The notes under the pieces were generated by a model. It saw only the letters and a program-made list of their open reading frames with translations, was not told the origin of the DNA and did not search any database. The position numbers and the translations under genes are program-made. DNA of 62,511 bases from CAZICM01 sp964537685 (lineage in GTDB: Bacteria > Myxococcota_A > Polyangia > Polyangiales > Polyangiaceae): NCBI GenBank assembly GCA_964537685.1, contig CAZICM010000056.1, forward strand, positions 1 to 62,511, read 5' to 3'. This document shows, in pieces, positions 32,901 to 41,944 of this stretch. The first letter of the stretch is position 1, and each line of letters starts with the position of its first letter.

Positions 32901-35865
32901 GCTCCCGGTCCCCGGGCTTTAGAAACCAGCGGTGGAGCCGCTCGCCGGCCTGAATCATATCCAGAAACATCACTTGATCGTAGGTGCCCGAGGAAACGAA
33001 GACTTTTAGGGTCGATCCAGCTTGAGCATGGGTATGTTGGGCCATGAGCAGCGTGGGCACACCAATGGGCGTCGATTGCCCCACCACGAGAATTTCCTTG
33101 CTATTTTCGTATTTTGCACCCGCATCATCCTGGGTTTCATAGCAAATGCGGTACAAGCCAGGCGCAAGTGGGGGCAATTGAAGCTGTCCCAGGCCGCCTT
33201 CATCATGAAGCAAATCTCCGGCGCCAAGTTTCTGCCCTTCGGGAAAGGTGGCCATTTGAGCCATAGGCATATAACGGGCATTCCACCGGGCCGGATAACG
33301 ATCGCCTGGGAGTAAAATCCAGGAAGAAGGCATATCATCGGGCTCGGGTTCGGGTATATCCGCCGGGCCTCCTCCCACTTGAGGCTGTTGTACGGATACA
33401 AGCCTCCATCTTCCATGCCCTTTGCGGGGGGAACCATTTTTATCGGTTCTCTGCACCCTAAGCGTAAAACTTGTGTTTTCCGGGATAAATTGCCCATCGT
33501 GGCTAATGCTTACCTGAACATCGCATGTCCCCACCCGAATGGTTTTTGAAGCCTTTGCCGTTTCGCCGCCTTCATCGGTCAGCTCCGCGTGAATCGTATA
33601 GCGATGGGTCGTTTCCGGCCGCAGCTTGCTGGGATCGGCCTCTGGGGTAAAACTGATCGCAAAGGTTCCATCCTGTTGAAGGGCCGTTTCGCCCGAGGCC
33701 ACGCGCTGAGGCTTTGCAGGGGGGAGAAACCATGCTCTCCACCCTGTAATTTCCACCGAACGCTCGACCCGAAAGCGCACAATGCCTTGGGTTACAGGCA
33801 ATCCAAAGAAATATTTGGCTTCGCCCAGCACTTCGACGGGGGCATTTAAACGAGCCGGCTTCTTGCTGGGAAGAAAGCTCATTTCAAAGGTTGGACGTTT
33901 ATATTCCTCGACTTTAATCTCCGAGCTTCCTCCCAGCGAAGTTCGGATATACCAAGTGCCCAAGAGCCTTCCCGAGGGAATGGTGAACTCCACTGAAGCA
34001 GAGCCAAAATCTCCGGTTCTCAAGGCCGATTGAGCAACCACCTCATCATTGGCGTCCCGAAGCTCAACGGTCAGTTTTTCGTTGACGAGAAGATCAAAGC
34101 GGCTCTTATCCTCGCGGCCCCTGTAAGCCACGACTTTGATATACAGTTTCTGTTCCGGCCTATAAATACTCCGATCGCTATAGATCAGCACATCGGTGAC
34201 ACGGGGCTGAACCTGAGGCCGATAGACATGTAAAAAGTTGGGATCGGCGCAAAGCTGATTGTTTTTACGGGCGACAATAAAGTGGGAACCCTTATCCCTC
34301 GCACCCGAAAAGGTTACGCTTCCCTGGGCATTCGAGCGTTCGCTATCCACGCGGCTATGGCCCCGGTTCCAATCGCCGCGGTATAGCTCGACATCCGCCC
34401 CCTCAATCGGCGCGCCGTGTTCACCAGATACCACCATAGCTTCGATAATGCCTTCGGTTGTCGTATTGGTGAGCAGCACCATATCGCTAACCAGAAGATT
34501 GCAGGCCACCACCCGGTTGCCTTCCTTTGCCGTAAAATCTGGATCGAGCGAGGCCACCAGCACGAACATCCCCGGCCGGTTAATCGGCGGCGAAAAATAA
34601 GTCCAGTGCATGCGGTAATCGGGGGTCGGCGCTAAATCTAAAAACCACTGAAAACAATGCTTCGGATCTACCGCGCCCAGCACCAGCTTCCATTCTTTAT
34701 GGGCCGGAAATACATTGTAATCCCTCGTAGACGAGATATGCCGTTCAAGATCGAAGGGAATCGCCCGGAAATAGATCCGCTGAATGTTCTTATGGCTAAG
34801 CCGGTATGTCCGCTTATTGATGCCATCGATCAGCATGCCTTCAAGATGAAAATCCGGCGCTTCGATATCCGCGATCAGTTCGGCACACAGCTTGGCTCCA
34901 ATGCTGCCCGCCGCCCTCTCGATCGATTGCTGGGCAACAGCCCGGGCGCCCACATTTTCGCCCCGCTTCTTCATGGTGAGCGCCAAGAGATAGTTTCCAA
35001 GGGCACTCCAAGGAAGATCGCTATGCTGATGAAGCACTTCTTTCAAATGCTCTTCCAGCGAAGCCCGTTCGCGCTCGTAGTCATCGCCGCGAAAAGCCGA
35101 TAAAAGACGCCGAATTCGTTCGAGCCTCGCCTCCAGCGCGCTTTCCCGCCGCCCTTCTGTTCTATGCCAGCTCTCCAAATCGTCGAGCACCGCGCACAGC
35201 CGGATCAAGGGATGAAGCCCCGCATCATCCAGCGTAAATGCATCGCCGGCCGGCTTTTCACCGAGCAGCCGCACAAGTCCCAGCCTGAAGAGTTCGTTGG
35301 ATTCCGCGGGGTCCCAGTGGGTTTGATCGGCGAGCAATTCGGCCGCCTGATACGAGATAAAATCCCGCAGCAAGCTTCGGATTCCCTGCGGATATGTGCC
35401 TGGAACGAAGACCTTGCCCAGCGCCTCGGCGCCCGTGCGGTCAAACTCCGGGCGCACTTGAAACACGCGATGAAAGCACTGCATCGCCGCGGCGAGAATT
35501 TGGTCCGAGCTCATTTCCCCGATGGAAAGAGCATTTTCCGAGATGATTTTTGTGCGCTTCCGGATCTGATACGAATACTCGCGGCCATACGCGAGCAGCG
35601 CCTTTCCATACGCCATTCCCCGAAGGCTCCGGGCCAAAAACCCTTGAGGCCAAGGTGTTGTACGCAATAGCTCGGCGGACTGTTCAAACGCGCCTAAACC
35701 CGCCCTGAGCTCGGCCTGCCACACCAAGATCTTGGTGGCCTCGAACTCCTCCGCCGCATTGCCCGCGAGCGCATTTCGCATGCTTTGGAGCATGTCGTAG
35801 GCGGCCTCGTACTTCTGTTCATCGATGAGCTTCTCGACCTCTCTCCACTGCGCTGAAAGAATCAT
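29908..35865 (-). CDS. Alpha-2-macroglobulin-like protein without visible signal peptide
   Basis: A 1985-residue protein. The first ~350 residues are helical, TPR-like and have no signal peptide or lipobox. MG domains follow (around residue 555: IYSDRSIYRPEQKLYIKVVAYRG is the MG2 mark), then a long Pro/Ala/Met-rich stretch (~1155-1215), the A2M core (VRPYVPRFFREGDKAELRVMV) and a thioester motif C-C-E-Q (Cys1452 to Gln1455, CxEQ type as in bacterial A2Ms) in an alpha-alpha toroid. A2Ms trap proteases through a bait region and thioester; here the lack of export signal leaves the location open. CGGAG lies about 9 nt before the ATG. It heads a two-gene operon with the SIS gene. Confidence 0.88.
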   Translation of the reverse strand: MILSAQWREVEKLIDEQKYEAAYDMLQSMRNALAGNAAEEFEATKILVWQAELRAGLGAFEQSAELLRTTPWPQGFLARSLRGMAYGKALLAYGREYSYQIRKRTKIISENALSIGEMSSDQILAAAMQCFHRVFQVRPEFDRTGAEALGKVFVPGTYPQGIRSLLRDFISYQAAELLADQTHWDPAESNELFRLGLVRLLGEKPAGDAFTLDDAGLHPLIRLCAVLDDLESWHRTEGRRESALEARLERIRRLLSAFRGDDYERERASLEEHLKEVLHQHSDLPWSALGNYLLALTMKKRGENVGARAVAQQSIERAAGSIGAKLCAELIADIEAPDFHLEGMLIDGINKRTYRLSHKNIQRIYFRAIPFDLERHISSTRDYNVFPAHKEWKLVLGAVDPKHCFQWFLDLAPTPDYRMHWTYFSPPINRPGMFVLVASLDPDFTAKEGNRVVACNLLVSDMVLLTNTTTEGIIEAMVVSGEHGAPIEGADVELYRGDWNRGHSRVDSERSNAQGSVTFSGARDKGSHFIVARKNNQLCADPNFLHVYRPQVQPRVTDVLIYSDRSIYRPEQKLYIKVVAYRGREDKSRFDLLVNEKLTVELRDANDEVVAQSALRTGDFGSASVEFTIPSGRLLGTWYIRTSLGGSSEIKVEEYKRPTFEMSFLPSKKPARLNAPVEVLGEAKYFFGLPVTQGIVRFRVERSVEITGWRAWFLPPAKPQRVASGETALQQDGTFAISFTPEADPSKLRPETTHRYTIHAELTDEGGETAKASKTIRVGTCDVQVSISHDGQFIPENTSFTLRVQRTDKNGSPRKGHGRWRLVSVQQPQVGGGPADIPEPEPDDMPSSWILLPGDRYPARWNARYMPMAQMATFPEGQKLGAGDLLHDEGGLGQLQLPPLAPGLYRICYETQDDAGAKYENSKEILVVGQSTPIGVPTLLMAQHTHAQAGSTLKVFVSSGTYDQVMFLDMIQAGERLHRWFLKPGDRELFEFPIDNSHRGGFTLQLSAVRDYQLMTLRESIFVPWDDKELKISWGTFRNKLYPGQKETWTLSLQGPDGKTLNKRAAEVLAYMYDRSLEVFATHLPRAISSLYPDRRQASPLRASLQSQTGYAFMGDYLRRRRESVPVPEADRFVIFERYGIGGLGRRMYSFGAPGGAPPPPAMGAPPPAPRAMAPAPQAPPGMRAPEPAAAEEMAELAMDQTGAAMLSEAPEEAAAPVQMRSNFAETAFFFPHLVTEADGSVTFSFEMPDSVTSWSVWVHAITKDLKGASEKREVKTSKDLMVRPYVPRFFREGDKAELRVMVQNAGDTPLSGHLTLDILDAETDSSLLSAFGTGDPRRNFEVAPGLSQTLSFPIAVPARVGPIAVRVEARAGQQSDGELRPLPVLPSRMHLAQSRFVTLRDRQRREMIFEDMRKDDDPSLIHEQLVMTVDAQLIFTVLKALPYLIDYPYECCEQVLNRFVSASIISGVYAEAPALAAMGKAFSQQRESVWEKWHEDDPNRRMSLEETPWLRESKGGDSIYPVIKLLDPKVAEKHRDKSLKKLVKVQLSSGGFPWFPGGPPSPFVTLYLLEGMSRALEFGVKVPPELIRKAFSYMTGHFRSDILPRMRKHEISPETITYLLYVLSGYRDESLTSGAFSRAEFSEMLDYSFANWKKHSPMLKSQLALVLDRNDRGADARLVFSSVLDSAKTEEDKGTFWAPEGLSWLWYNDTIEGHTQALLTTQELFPDSPLKDGLVLWLLLNKKLNHWKSTKATAGVIYALVKYMRREKTLGIREHARVIVGNNAWDLVFDPDRYEGKRQMMIEGERVNAQQHHRVIVEKDTPGFMFASATWHFSTEKLPEEGRGDFFTLQRKYFVCDKSGKDIVLRPLSEGAPVKVGDEVEVQLALSAKHSAEYVHLNDPRPAGFEPEDKTSRYFWEMIGHYREIRDSGTNFFFDSLPTGEYTLKYRIRAAMAGTFRSHPATVQPMYAPEFVAYSSGAVIGIGA

Positions 35866-35982
35866 AAAACGGCTCCGCGTTCAGATTTCGGCGCGAGCCT
35901 AACACGAAGTGTTTTTTTGTGTTTCCTCTTTTTGATTTCGCTCCTACAGTGGAACTCCTTTTAGCTTTTCGAGGAGAGTCCA

Positions 35983-37305
35983 ATGGGTCAGACAAGTCGG
36001 ACGGCGGCAAATCCATCCCCCAAAAGGAATGCAAACACCAAGGGTTTAAGCTGGATTCGGGCCTTTGGCGCGATGACGCTGCTTATCGGCACGGGTATGC
36101 TCGCGGCGACGGGCGCCTGCGGCGACAGCGGAAGCTCGGACGCCTCGCCGTGCGCAACGGTATTGGCGGGCAAATGCGGAGGCCCCTGTGCAAACAGCAC
36201 CGATTGCGGTGCAGGTTTGTATTGCAGCGCGGCCAAAACCTGCACGGCCGACTGTGCACAAGGCGCGGCATCATGTGCCGCGGGCCAGTCCTGCTCGGCT
36301 CAAGGCCAATGTGTGCCCGGAAGCTCGAGCGGAGCGGGCGGAGCCGATACATTTAGCGATGGAGGACTCACTACGTCGAGTTCGGGCGGCGGTGGAACAT
36401 CGGATGGATGCGCCGATATCACCGTTCAATTTGAAAAACAAATCCCAACCGTGGTGCTGTTAATCGATCAATCCGGTAGTATGACCGCGGCATTTCCTGG
36501 AGGTAATCGCTGGAATGTGCTTCGCAATGCGCTGATGGATCCCAACAATGGTGTGGTCAAGCTCTTGGAAAAAGACGTGCGCTTTGGCCTGACCCTCTAT
36601 ACCGGCGCCGATGCCAATCCCACATGTCCTATTTTAAGCAATGTATCCATCGCGCTCAACAACTACGATGCCATCAATACCCTGTATACCTCATCGAATC
36701 CCATCGAAGACACGCCTACAGGCGAGAGTGTTGATGCCGTTGTCAAGGTACTGGAGCCTTTCGCCGAACCTGGCCCAAAGATTATTGTGCTTGCCACCGA
36801 TGGAGAACCCGATTCCTGTACCTTCAAAGACCCTGCGCCCGGATCGCCTGAAGCTCAAATGGCGAGAGATTTATCGGTAAATGCCGTAAAAACAGCCTAC
36901 GACAAAAAGATTCAAACCTTCGTGATTGCCGTGGGCGATCAAATCAGCGCGACCCATCTTCAGGATGTAGCCAATGCGGGCGCCGGAAAAATGGTTGGAG
37001 GTATGGATAACGCCAAATACTACCAACCCACCGATCAGCAGGCACTTGTGGACGCCTTCAACGAAATTATCAACGGCGCCCGCTCATGCAGCTTTACCCT
37101 CGCAGGCATGGTCGATCCCATGCAGGCAGATAAAGGAAGCGTGGTTCTCGATGGCCAGAAACTTCCCTACAATGACCCCAATGGATGGCAATTAAATACC
37201 CCCACTGAAATTGAACTGCTGGGAACGGCGTGCGATACGATCAAACAAGGGGATCATACACTTTCCGTGACATTCCCCTGCGGAGCGGTAAATATCCCCA
37301 ACTAA
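35983..37305 (+). CDS. VWA-domain lipoprotein
   Basis: A strong GAGGAG sits 7 nt before the ATG. After a long basic N-region comes a hydrophobic segment and lipobox (AATGAC, Cys46). Residues 57-110 are Cys-rich (CGGPCANSTDCGAGLYC), then a Ser/Gly-rich linker. A von Willebrand A domain starts at ~150 with an intact MIDAS: Asp162-x-Ser164-x-Ser166 (DQSGSM), Thr in EDTPTGES and Asp in LATDGEPD. It should bind metal and a protein ligand at the cell surface. The last ~80 residues form an extra beta-rich domain. Its 3' end overlaps the convergent TPR lipoprotein by 4 bp. Confidence 0.9.
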   Translation: MGQTSRTAANPSPKRNANTKGLSWIRAFGAMTLLIGTGMLAATGACGDSGSSDASPCATVLAGKCGGPCANSTDCGAGLYCSAAKTCTADCAQGAASCAAGQSCSAQGQCVPGSSSGAGGADTFSDGGLTTSSSGGGGTSDGCADITVQFEKQIPTVVLLIDQSGSMTAAFPGGNRWNVLRNALMDPNNGVVKLLEKDVRFGLTLYTGADANPTCPILSNVSIALNNYDAINTLYTSSNPIEDTPTGESVDAVVKVLEPFAEPGPKIIVLATDGEPDSCTFKDPAPGSPEAQMARDLSVNAVKTAYDKKIQTFVIAVGDQISATHLQDVANAGAGKMVGGMDNAKYYQPTDQQALVDAFNEIINGARSCSFTLAGMVDPMQADKGSVVLDGQKLPYNDPNGWQLNTPTEIELLGTACDTIKQGDHTLSVTFPCGAVNIPN

Positions 37306-37862
37306 AAGGGAGACAGCTCTTCCTGGGCCTCCCGCTGTTTCTCCTCGGCAATTCTCTTCTTCCTATCGGCTTCTGTCTCGCGAAATCGGCAGAATACCAT
37401 GTCCTCTATCCATGAAAGCCGCACTTTGGCCGCATTAATCTCTTCGCTATAGGCCGGATTCGCTTCGGCCATTTGAATAAAGAGCCGATACAACTGCATA
37501 GCCCGCAGCAGGGAACGTTCGGCGCCGTTCCCACCGAGCACAGGGCCATATTCATGGAGTAGGATCGCTTCATTCAAGAGGGCCTCGGGACGCTCAGGAT
37601 CGAGCTTTCGGGCCTCTTCCAGGGCTTGCAATGCCTCAAAAAAGCGCTTTGCGGCAAGGGTATCGGCCGGCGAGGTCGTTGGATCGGGCTGGAACTCGGG
37701 AAGGGGGGCAAGATTTTCGCTGGTTGTGGTAGCGGGAGAAGGGGGCATGGGAACTGGACGTGAAATGGCTGCCTCTTGGGGGCGGCTAGGGGCCGGCTGT
37801 CGAGCTTGAGCGGCACATCCAGCGATCGCCAGCGTGAACAAGAGCAAATAAGGCCGAGGCAT
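37302..37862 (-). CDS. TPR-like lipoprotein
   Basis: A short lipoprotein signal (LLLFTLAIAGC), a Pro-rich linker to about residue 65, and a helical domain with a TPR-like repeat (LAAKRFFEALQALEEARKLD, RAMQLYRLFIQMAEAN). The C-terminus is highly charged (EADRKKRIAEEKQREAQEE). Small lipoproteins of this kind appear in myxobacterial envelope and motility gene sets, but no specific role can be claimed. Convergent with the VWA gene, overlap 4 bp. Confidence 0.8.
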   Translation of the reverse strand: MPRPYLLLFTLAIAGCAAQARQPAPSRPQEAAISRPVPMPPSPATTTSENLAPLPEFQPDPTTSPADTLAAKRFFEALQALEEARKLDPERPEALLNEAILLHEYGPVLGGNGAERSLLRAMQLYRLFIQMAEANPAYSEEINAAKVRLSWIEDMVFCRFRETEADRKKRIAEEKQREAQEELSPF

Positions 37863-37916
37863 GGTTTCTTAGACGCAGCTCATTGGAAATTCATGGGTAA
37901 GGCGTGAAAACATTAT

Positions 37917-39374
37917 TTAGGCGCCGGTCAATTCCTCTTGAATGGGAAGCCTTACGGTAAAAACCGATCCTTTACCCAGCTCACTCTCCGCGCTGAGGTC
38001 TCCCCCAAGAAGGCGGCTCAATTGGCGGCTGATGGTTAGGCCCAGTCCCGTTCCCGACACCGTACGCCCGCCCTCGATCTGGATTTGGTAAAACGCCTCG
38101 AAAATATGCTCCAAGCGATCGGGAGGGATACCAATTCCCGTATCGCTCACCTTGAACACCAGCCAGCGCCGCCCTGCCGGACTGTTTTGAGACTTGACCT
38201 CGATGGTCACGCTCAGCGAAAGCTTGCCATTGGATGTGAATTTTGCCGCGTTCCCCAATAAATTGATCAGCACCTGCCTCAATCGAACGGGATCGCTGTA
38301 GATATATTCCTCGGGACAGAGATTTTCGATTTGAAGGACATTGTTGCCCCGTCCGGCAAGCGGCAAAATTGTCGCTTCAATCGAGCTGAGAAAAGACTTA
38401 AGCTGAATCCTTTCCGCCCGGATCTCGAGCTTGTGCGCTTCAATTCTCGATAGATCGAGGATATCGTTAATCAGAGCCAGCAAATGCTTGGAGGCAATGC
38501 CAATCTTCGATAAATCGGGAAGCGTTTTGGATAGCGGCCCGCCGTTGTCCTCTTGAGCTTCCTCCATCAATAGCTCGGTATAGCCGATAATCGCATTGAG
38601 GGGCGTGCGGAGCTCGTGGCTCATCTTCGTCAGAAAGCGGCTCTTTTCTAGGCTGGCTTCCTCCGCCGCCTCTTTCGCCGTCGCCAATTGCCGGTTCGCC
38701 GCCATCAGCGGGTTAAATAAATGCTTCTTCAGGATCGCCGCCGTGAAAAACAGTGTCGAAATCGCCGCGAGAATAATACTGGGGGAATAATTCCGCCATG
38801 GCGTAATGGAACTGGCAAAACCAAGCGCAACCGTCAGCGTTCCCCAGAATAGACCTCGCAGCCCGGAGTTTCTGTGCCGGACAATAACGGCCAGGGCCAG
38901 GACACAATAAATATTCGTGACCAGCGTATGGGCAGTTTCCAGCGGACTCAGCGAATATCCAAGCGTGCCTGTCTCCGAAATGCGCACATCCCGGAACATA
39001 TACCCCCCAAGCATCAAGGGGACGGTGGCAAACCGAAGCGCAAGTCCAAGGGCAATGAGCGCTCGGACCCATGCTTTGCTCATCCATCCTGCTTGCTGAC
39101 AGACGACGGTAAATAGCAAAACACTCGTCAAACCGAGAAAAAGAACCGTTGTAAATAGAAAATACTGAGGGTTAACACCGATAAGGCGGCAGAGCCGGGA
39201 GGAAAAAACCGAAAGACTCCAGATGAACACGGAAAAAAGGTAGACCGCCATGATTTGATTGTCACGATGGCTATGCGATTGCCATAGGACCAGGATAAGC
39301 ATGGCCAGGGACAGCACTGCGCCCATCAGGCCAAAGCCCATTGAAACCAGCAAAAGCGGCGGGATTGTGCTCAC
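37917..39374 (-). CDS. 7TM-type membrane sensor histidine kinase 3
   Basis: Third paralogue of the 22941-25759 pair: hydrophobic helices over ~1-230 including the shared LILVLWQSHSHRDNQ loop, then MSHELRTPLNAIIGYTE (His253), LLGNAAKFTSNG, VSDTGIGIP and GTGLGLTISRQL. It begins with GTG, 19 nt after the isomerase stop, without a clear Shine-Dalgarno, and is probably co-transcribed with that gene. No receiver and no response regulator are adjacent. The repeated loop LWQ-x-x-x-x-RD-x-Q among the three is a family mark and suggests a shared type of membrane sensor. Confidence 0.93.
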   Translation of the reverse strand: MSTIPPLLLVSMGFGLMGAVLSLAMLILVLWQSHSHRDNQIMAVYLFSVFIWSLSVFSSRLCRLIGVNPQYFLFTTVLFLGLTSVLLFTVVCQQAGWMSKAWVRALIALGLALRFATVPLMLGGYMFRDVRISETGTLGYSLSPLETAHTLVTNIYCVLALAVIVRHRNSGLRGLFWGTLTVALGFASSITPWRNYSPSIILAAISTLFFTAAILKKHLFNPLMAANRQLATAKEAAEEASLEKSRFLTKMSHELRTPLNAIIGYTELLMEEAQEDNGGPLSKTLPDLSKIGIASKHLLALINDILDLSRIEAHKLEIRAERIQLKSFLSSIEATILPLAGRGNNVLQIENLCPEEYIYSDPVRLRQVLINLLGNAAKFTSNGKLSLSVTIEVKSQNSPAGRRWLVFKVSDTGIGIPPDRLEHIFEAFYQIQIEGGRTVSGTGLGLTISRQLSRLLGGDLSAESELGKGSVFTVRLPIQEELTGA

Positions 39375-39393
39375 AAAGATGCAGGTCTACGGC

Positions 39394-40923
39394 TTAGGTG
39401 GGGGACGATGATGCATTCCAAATTCGCACTCGGAATCCCAATTCTTGCGACAGCGCGACCATTTCATCAAACACATCTCCATAGGCAACCGCTACATGGT
39501 TGGAGAGATAATGCGCCATCAAGGCATCCCGAGGCATCCCCAGCCATGCCGTCATCAGGGGCCATTGGCGTGTCGTTCCCACCCACCAAGCATCCCTTTT
39601 TTCCTCCGGAAGCTTGACGACCTCGCCCTTGCCCACATCCATCCAGAGTACGCCCTGCTTTACATAAGCGCGGGCCCAAGTGATCGCACCTGGCAAACTC
39701 TCGCCGGCCATTGTACCGCCGGCATGGGGGAAATAGAGGGAAGGCTGACGGTAAGAGTGGGCACCTCGCAGAGAATCGGGATCGTGATTAAAGGCATAAG
39801 CCGAGGAAGAGCCTGAATTGAGCAGCACCCAAATAAAACGCCCGTCATGCTCCCCGCCCCAGCGCACATCGTGAAACATCACGGCATGGTGCAGGCCCTT
39901 GGCCTTTAGAATACGCTTAAGGAGTTCCATAGGCACCGCATTGCCCTGATCGGCCTCGGTAGAGCATACAATGGTATCTCCGTTGGATTCGGGCCTGCAT
40001 ACCGAATTCAGCAATCCCTCGGCAAAATCGGAAGGCGGCCTCAGCGGAATCAATCCCAATTGATATTGCCAGCCCATACAGTCGGCTTTGTATTCCTGAA
40101 TCAAATCGATAACCGCCAAGTAATCGCGCAACTGTTCGCGCGTGGCCTGTTCATCGAAGTCCTCGGCCCCTGGCTCTTTCCAATGAAAGGCAACGCCGCG
40201 GGAACGCACAAATTCAAAAGCCGCCTCAATACGCGAGCTTTCAATACGCTTACCCCTGTCTAAAATCCAAGCCTGATCGATCTTATGCTCAGAAAAGCCG
40301 TGAGGCGCGAGCAGCCTAGGCCCGAAATACCCATTGATCATTCCCATCGAGGTATCGCCCAGCATAAGCATTAAAATACGGCGGGCCCGGATATCCGCCG
40401 CCACTTTTTGGGCAAGGGCCGATGCCGCTGGAGATATCGGCGCATGATAGCTCAGTCCATCTTCTGGATATACAATATGGCCGCTCTGGCACCATTCCTC
40501 GAGCCGGCTCATAAACAAATCGTCTTCGGTGAACTCGGGCGCGTCCGTCCATACACGGGAATGAGCGCGCCCCAGCATTTCAAGGCAGGCACCGGTATTC
40601 AGCAAACCTACCAAACCCGGCCATTGCCCGGAAAAATTACTGGCCAACAGAAGCGGGTTATCCTTTCCAACGACGCCTTCCGTGGTATGCGGCCCATAGA
40701 TCCAATGCACGCATACCGCAATCATCGGATCTTGAACGGGTCCCAGCTTTTCGATGGACTCATGAGGCTTGGCAATAAAGCCTTCAATACGGTAGGGTGT
40801 CCGGCCAAGCTTTTTAAGAGCGCGTTCCAATTGAAGCGTGGCTGCTTCCATGCTTGGATGTGCCAGTTCATTGGGGATGGATCGGCCATCGCCGGGCCAG
40901 AACAATGCAATCTTCTTTGCCAT
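39394..40923 (-). CDS. L-fucose/L-arabinose isomerase-family protein
   Basis: A 509-residue cytoplasmic protein with the fold pattern of FucI-type ketol isomerases. The family's metal ligands are likely Glu in CSTEADQGNAVPMEL and Asp in MFHDVRW; a further His lies in YLSNHVAVAYGD. Family members isomerise aldoses and ketoses with Mn; the sugar here is unknown and no sugar kinase or transporter is next to it. It is the first gene of a pair with membrane kinase 3. TTGATC-17-TCTAAG ends 6 nt before the ATG, with no Shine-Dalgarno, so the mRNA is probably leaderless. Confidence 0.8.
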   Translation of the reverse strand: MAKKIALFWPGDGRSIPNELAHPSMEAATLQLERALKKLGRTPYRIEGFIAKPHESIEKLGPVQDPMIAVCVHWIYGPHTTEGVVGKDNPLLLASNFSGQWPGLVGLLNTGACLEMLGRAHSRVWTDAPEFTEDDLFMSRLEEWCQSGHIVYPEDGLSYHAPISPAASALAQKVAADIRARRILMLMLGDTSMGMINGYFGPRLLAPHGFSEHKIDQAWILDRGKRIESSRIEAAFEFVRSRGVAFHWKEPGAEDFDEQATREQLRDYLAVIDLIQEYKADCMGWQYQLGLIPLRPPSDFAEGLLNSVCRPESNGDTIVCSTEADQGNAVPMELLKRILKAKGLHHAVMFHDVRWGGEHDGRFIWVLLNSGSSSAYAFNHDPDSLRGAHSYRQPSLYFPHAGGTMAGESLPGAITWARAYVKQGVLWMDVGKGEVVKLPEEKRDAWWVGTTRQWPLMTAWLGMPRDALMAHYLSNHVAVAYGDVFDEMVALSQELGFRVRIWNASSSPT

Positions 40924-40929
40924 GGGCCG

Positions 40930-40958
40930 CTTAGAGCACTGTTTTGGCCGGGGATCAA
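40930..40958 (-). promoter_or_regulatory. Putative leaderless promoter of the isomerase-like gene
   Basis: Minus strand: TTGATC (40958-40953), 17 nt, TCTAAG (40935-40930), then 6 nt to the ATG at 40923. Confidence 0.5.
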
Positions 40959-40982
40959 GGTTTTTGTTTCACGCTTCATCAA

Positions 40983-41912
40983 TTAACGGTAAGGATGCGC
41001 TTCACTGGTCTTTAGATACTGCTGCATTCTGGTTCTGTCGCCCTCGTGGAGCTCAAAAGCTACGGCTTTATCGTCGGAGCCCACGCGCAGCGAATTGCCC
41101 AACAGCGTCATGCTAAGCCCTTCCCGGTCCATAATAATCGCGCGCCCAAAGTTTTGATTTTTGGCGATATCCACCATTTTTTCTTCAATTTCTTCGGCGG
41201 GTTTCACGGCGCCTACGATGGTCAGCAATTGAAATTGGCGCGACTTAAAAAAGACATCCGCAAACGCCACGATTTTGGTGGGGCCCACGAAAAGCGGCCC
41301 CCTTGGAACTCCGGCGGCTGTTGTCGTCATAGCCAAAAACAAGTCTTTTCTGGCATAGGCCGCGGCGGGATCGCCCGCCGTCGATGGCAAACAGCTTAAG
41401 TCAACCGAATGATCGATAACGCATTTCAATAGCGTGACGAGCTCCTCGGCCTCTTCCACGGGGCCGATCAGCCTTGCGCCGCCGGTATAAAAGCCAAGCG
41501 CGATACGATTGGTCGTATCTTCCCTAACGATCTGCCCATAGCGCATTAGGCGAACCACCCGCCGGGCCGCCGCGCCTATATTTGAAACATCCATTTCGAG
41601 CGGCGACAAAATAAAACGCTTTGCGATCAAACGCTTGTTGGTCAAAAAATAATAGGGTTTTTTGCGCTCGATCATAAAGTACACAAAGCCCGCCAGGCAA
41701 ATCAGCACGGTCAAGATCGATGGCAGGCTCATTCCAAGCGGCATATCGTCCACCACGCCCGCCACATAATAAAATCCCATGCTGCAACTGCCGCAGACCT
41801 GCAATGCCCCGAAAATAATTCCAAACCAAACCAGTGAGCCGTAACCCGCGGGACCCCGGCGCCGGCTGGAAAACACTACCCGCTCACCCTCTTGCAGCTT
41901 AATATCGCTCAT
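40983..41912 (-). CDS. Membrane protein with PH-like domain
   Basis: Two membrane helices (GSLVWFGIIFGALQVCGSCSM and LPSILTVLICLAGFVYFMI) are followed by YYFLTNKRLIAKRFILSPLEMDVSNI, the mark of a bacterial PH domain (bPH2). A second, C-terminal ~130-residue region with no Cys or clear motif follows. GGAAGG lies 4 nt before the ATG, a good Shine-Dalgarno, so this gene is not leaderless. Function unknown; stand-alone PH-membrane proteins are often uncharacterised. Confidence 0.72.
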   Translation of the reverse strand: MSDIKLQEGERVVFSSRRRGPAGYGSLVWFGIIFGALQVCGSCSMGFYYVAGVVDDMPLGMSLPSILTVLICLAGFVYFMIERKKPYYFLTNKRLIAKRFILSPLEMDVSNIGAAARRVVRLMRYGQIVREDTTNRIALGFYTGGARLIGPVEEAEELVTLLKCVIDHSVDLSCLPSTAGDPAAAYARKDLFLAMTTTAAGVPRGPLFVGPTKIVAFADVFFKSRQFQLLTIVGAVKPAEEIEEKMVDIAKNQNFGRAIIMDREGLSMTLLGNSLRVGSDDKAVAFELHEGDRTRMQQYLKTSEAHPYR

Positions 41913-41944
41913 ACATCCTTCCGGAATCTTGTTTTAAATCGTGT

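Noticed and set aside
35901..35918. Short terminator (AACAC GAA GTGTT plus T-run) on the plus strand
   Set aside because: The stem is only 5 bp with few G-C pairs and follows no plus-strand gene; it may be an operator at the divergent promoters, but the support is weak.
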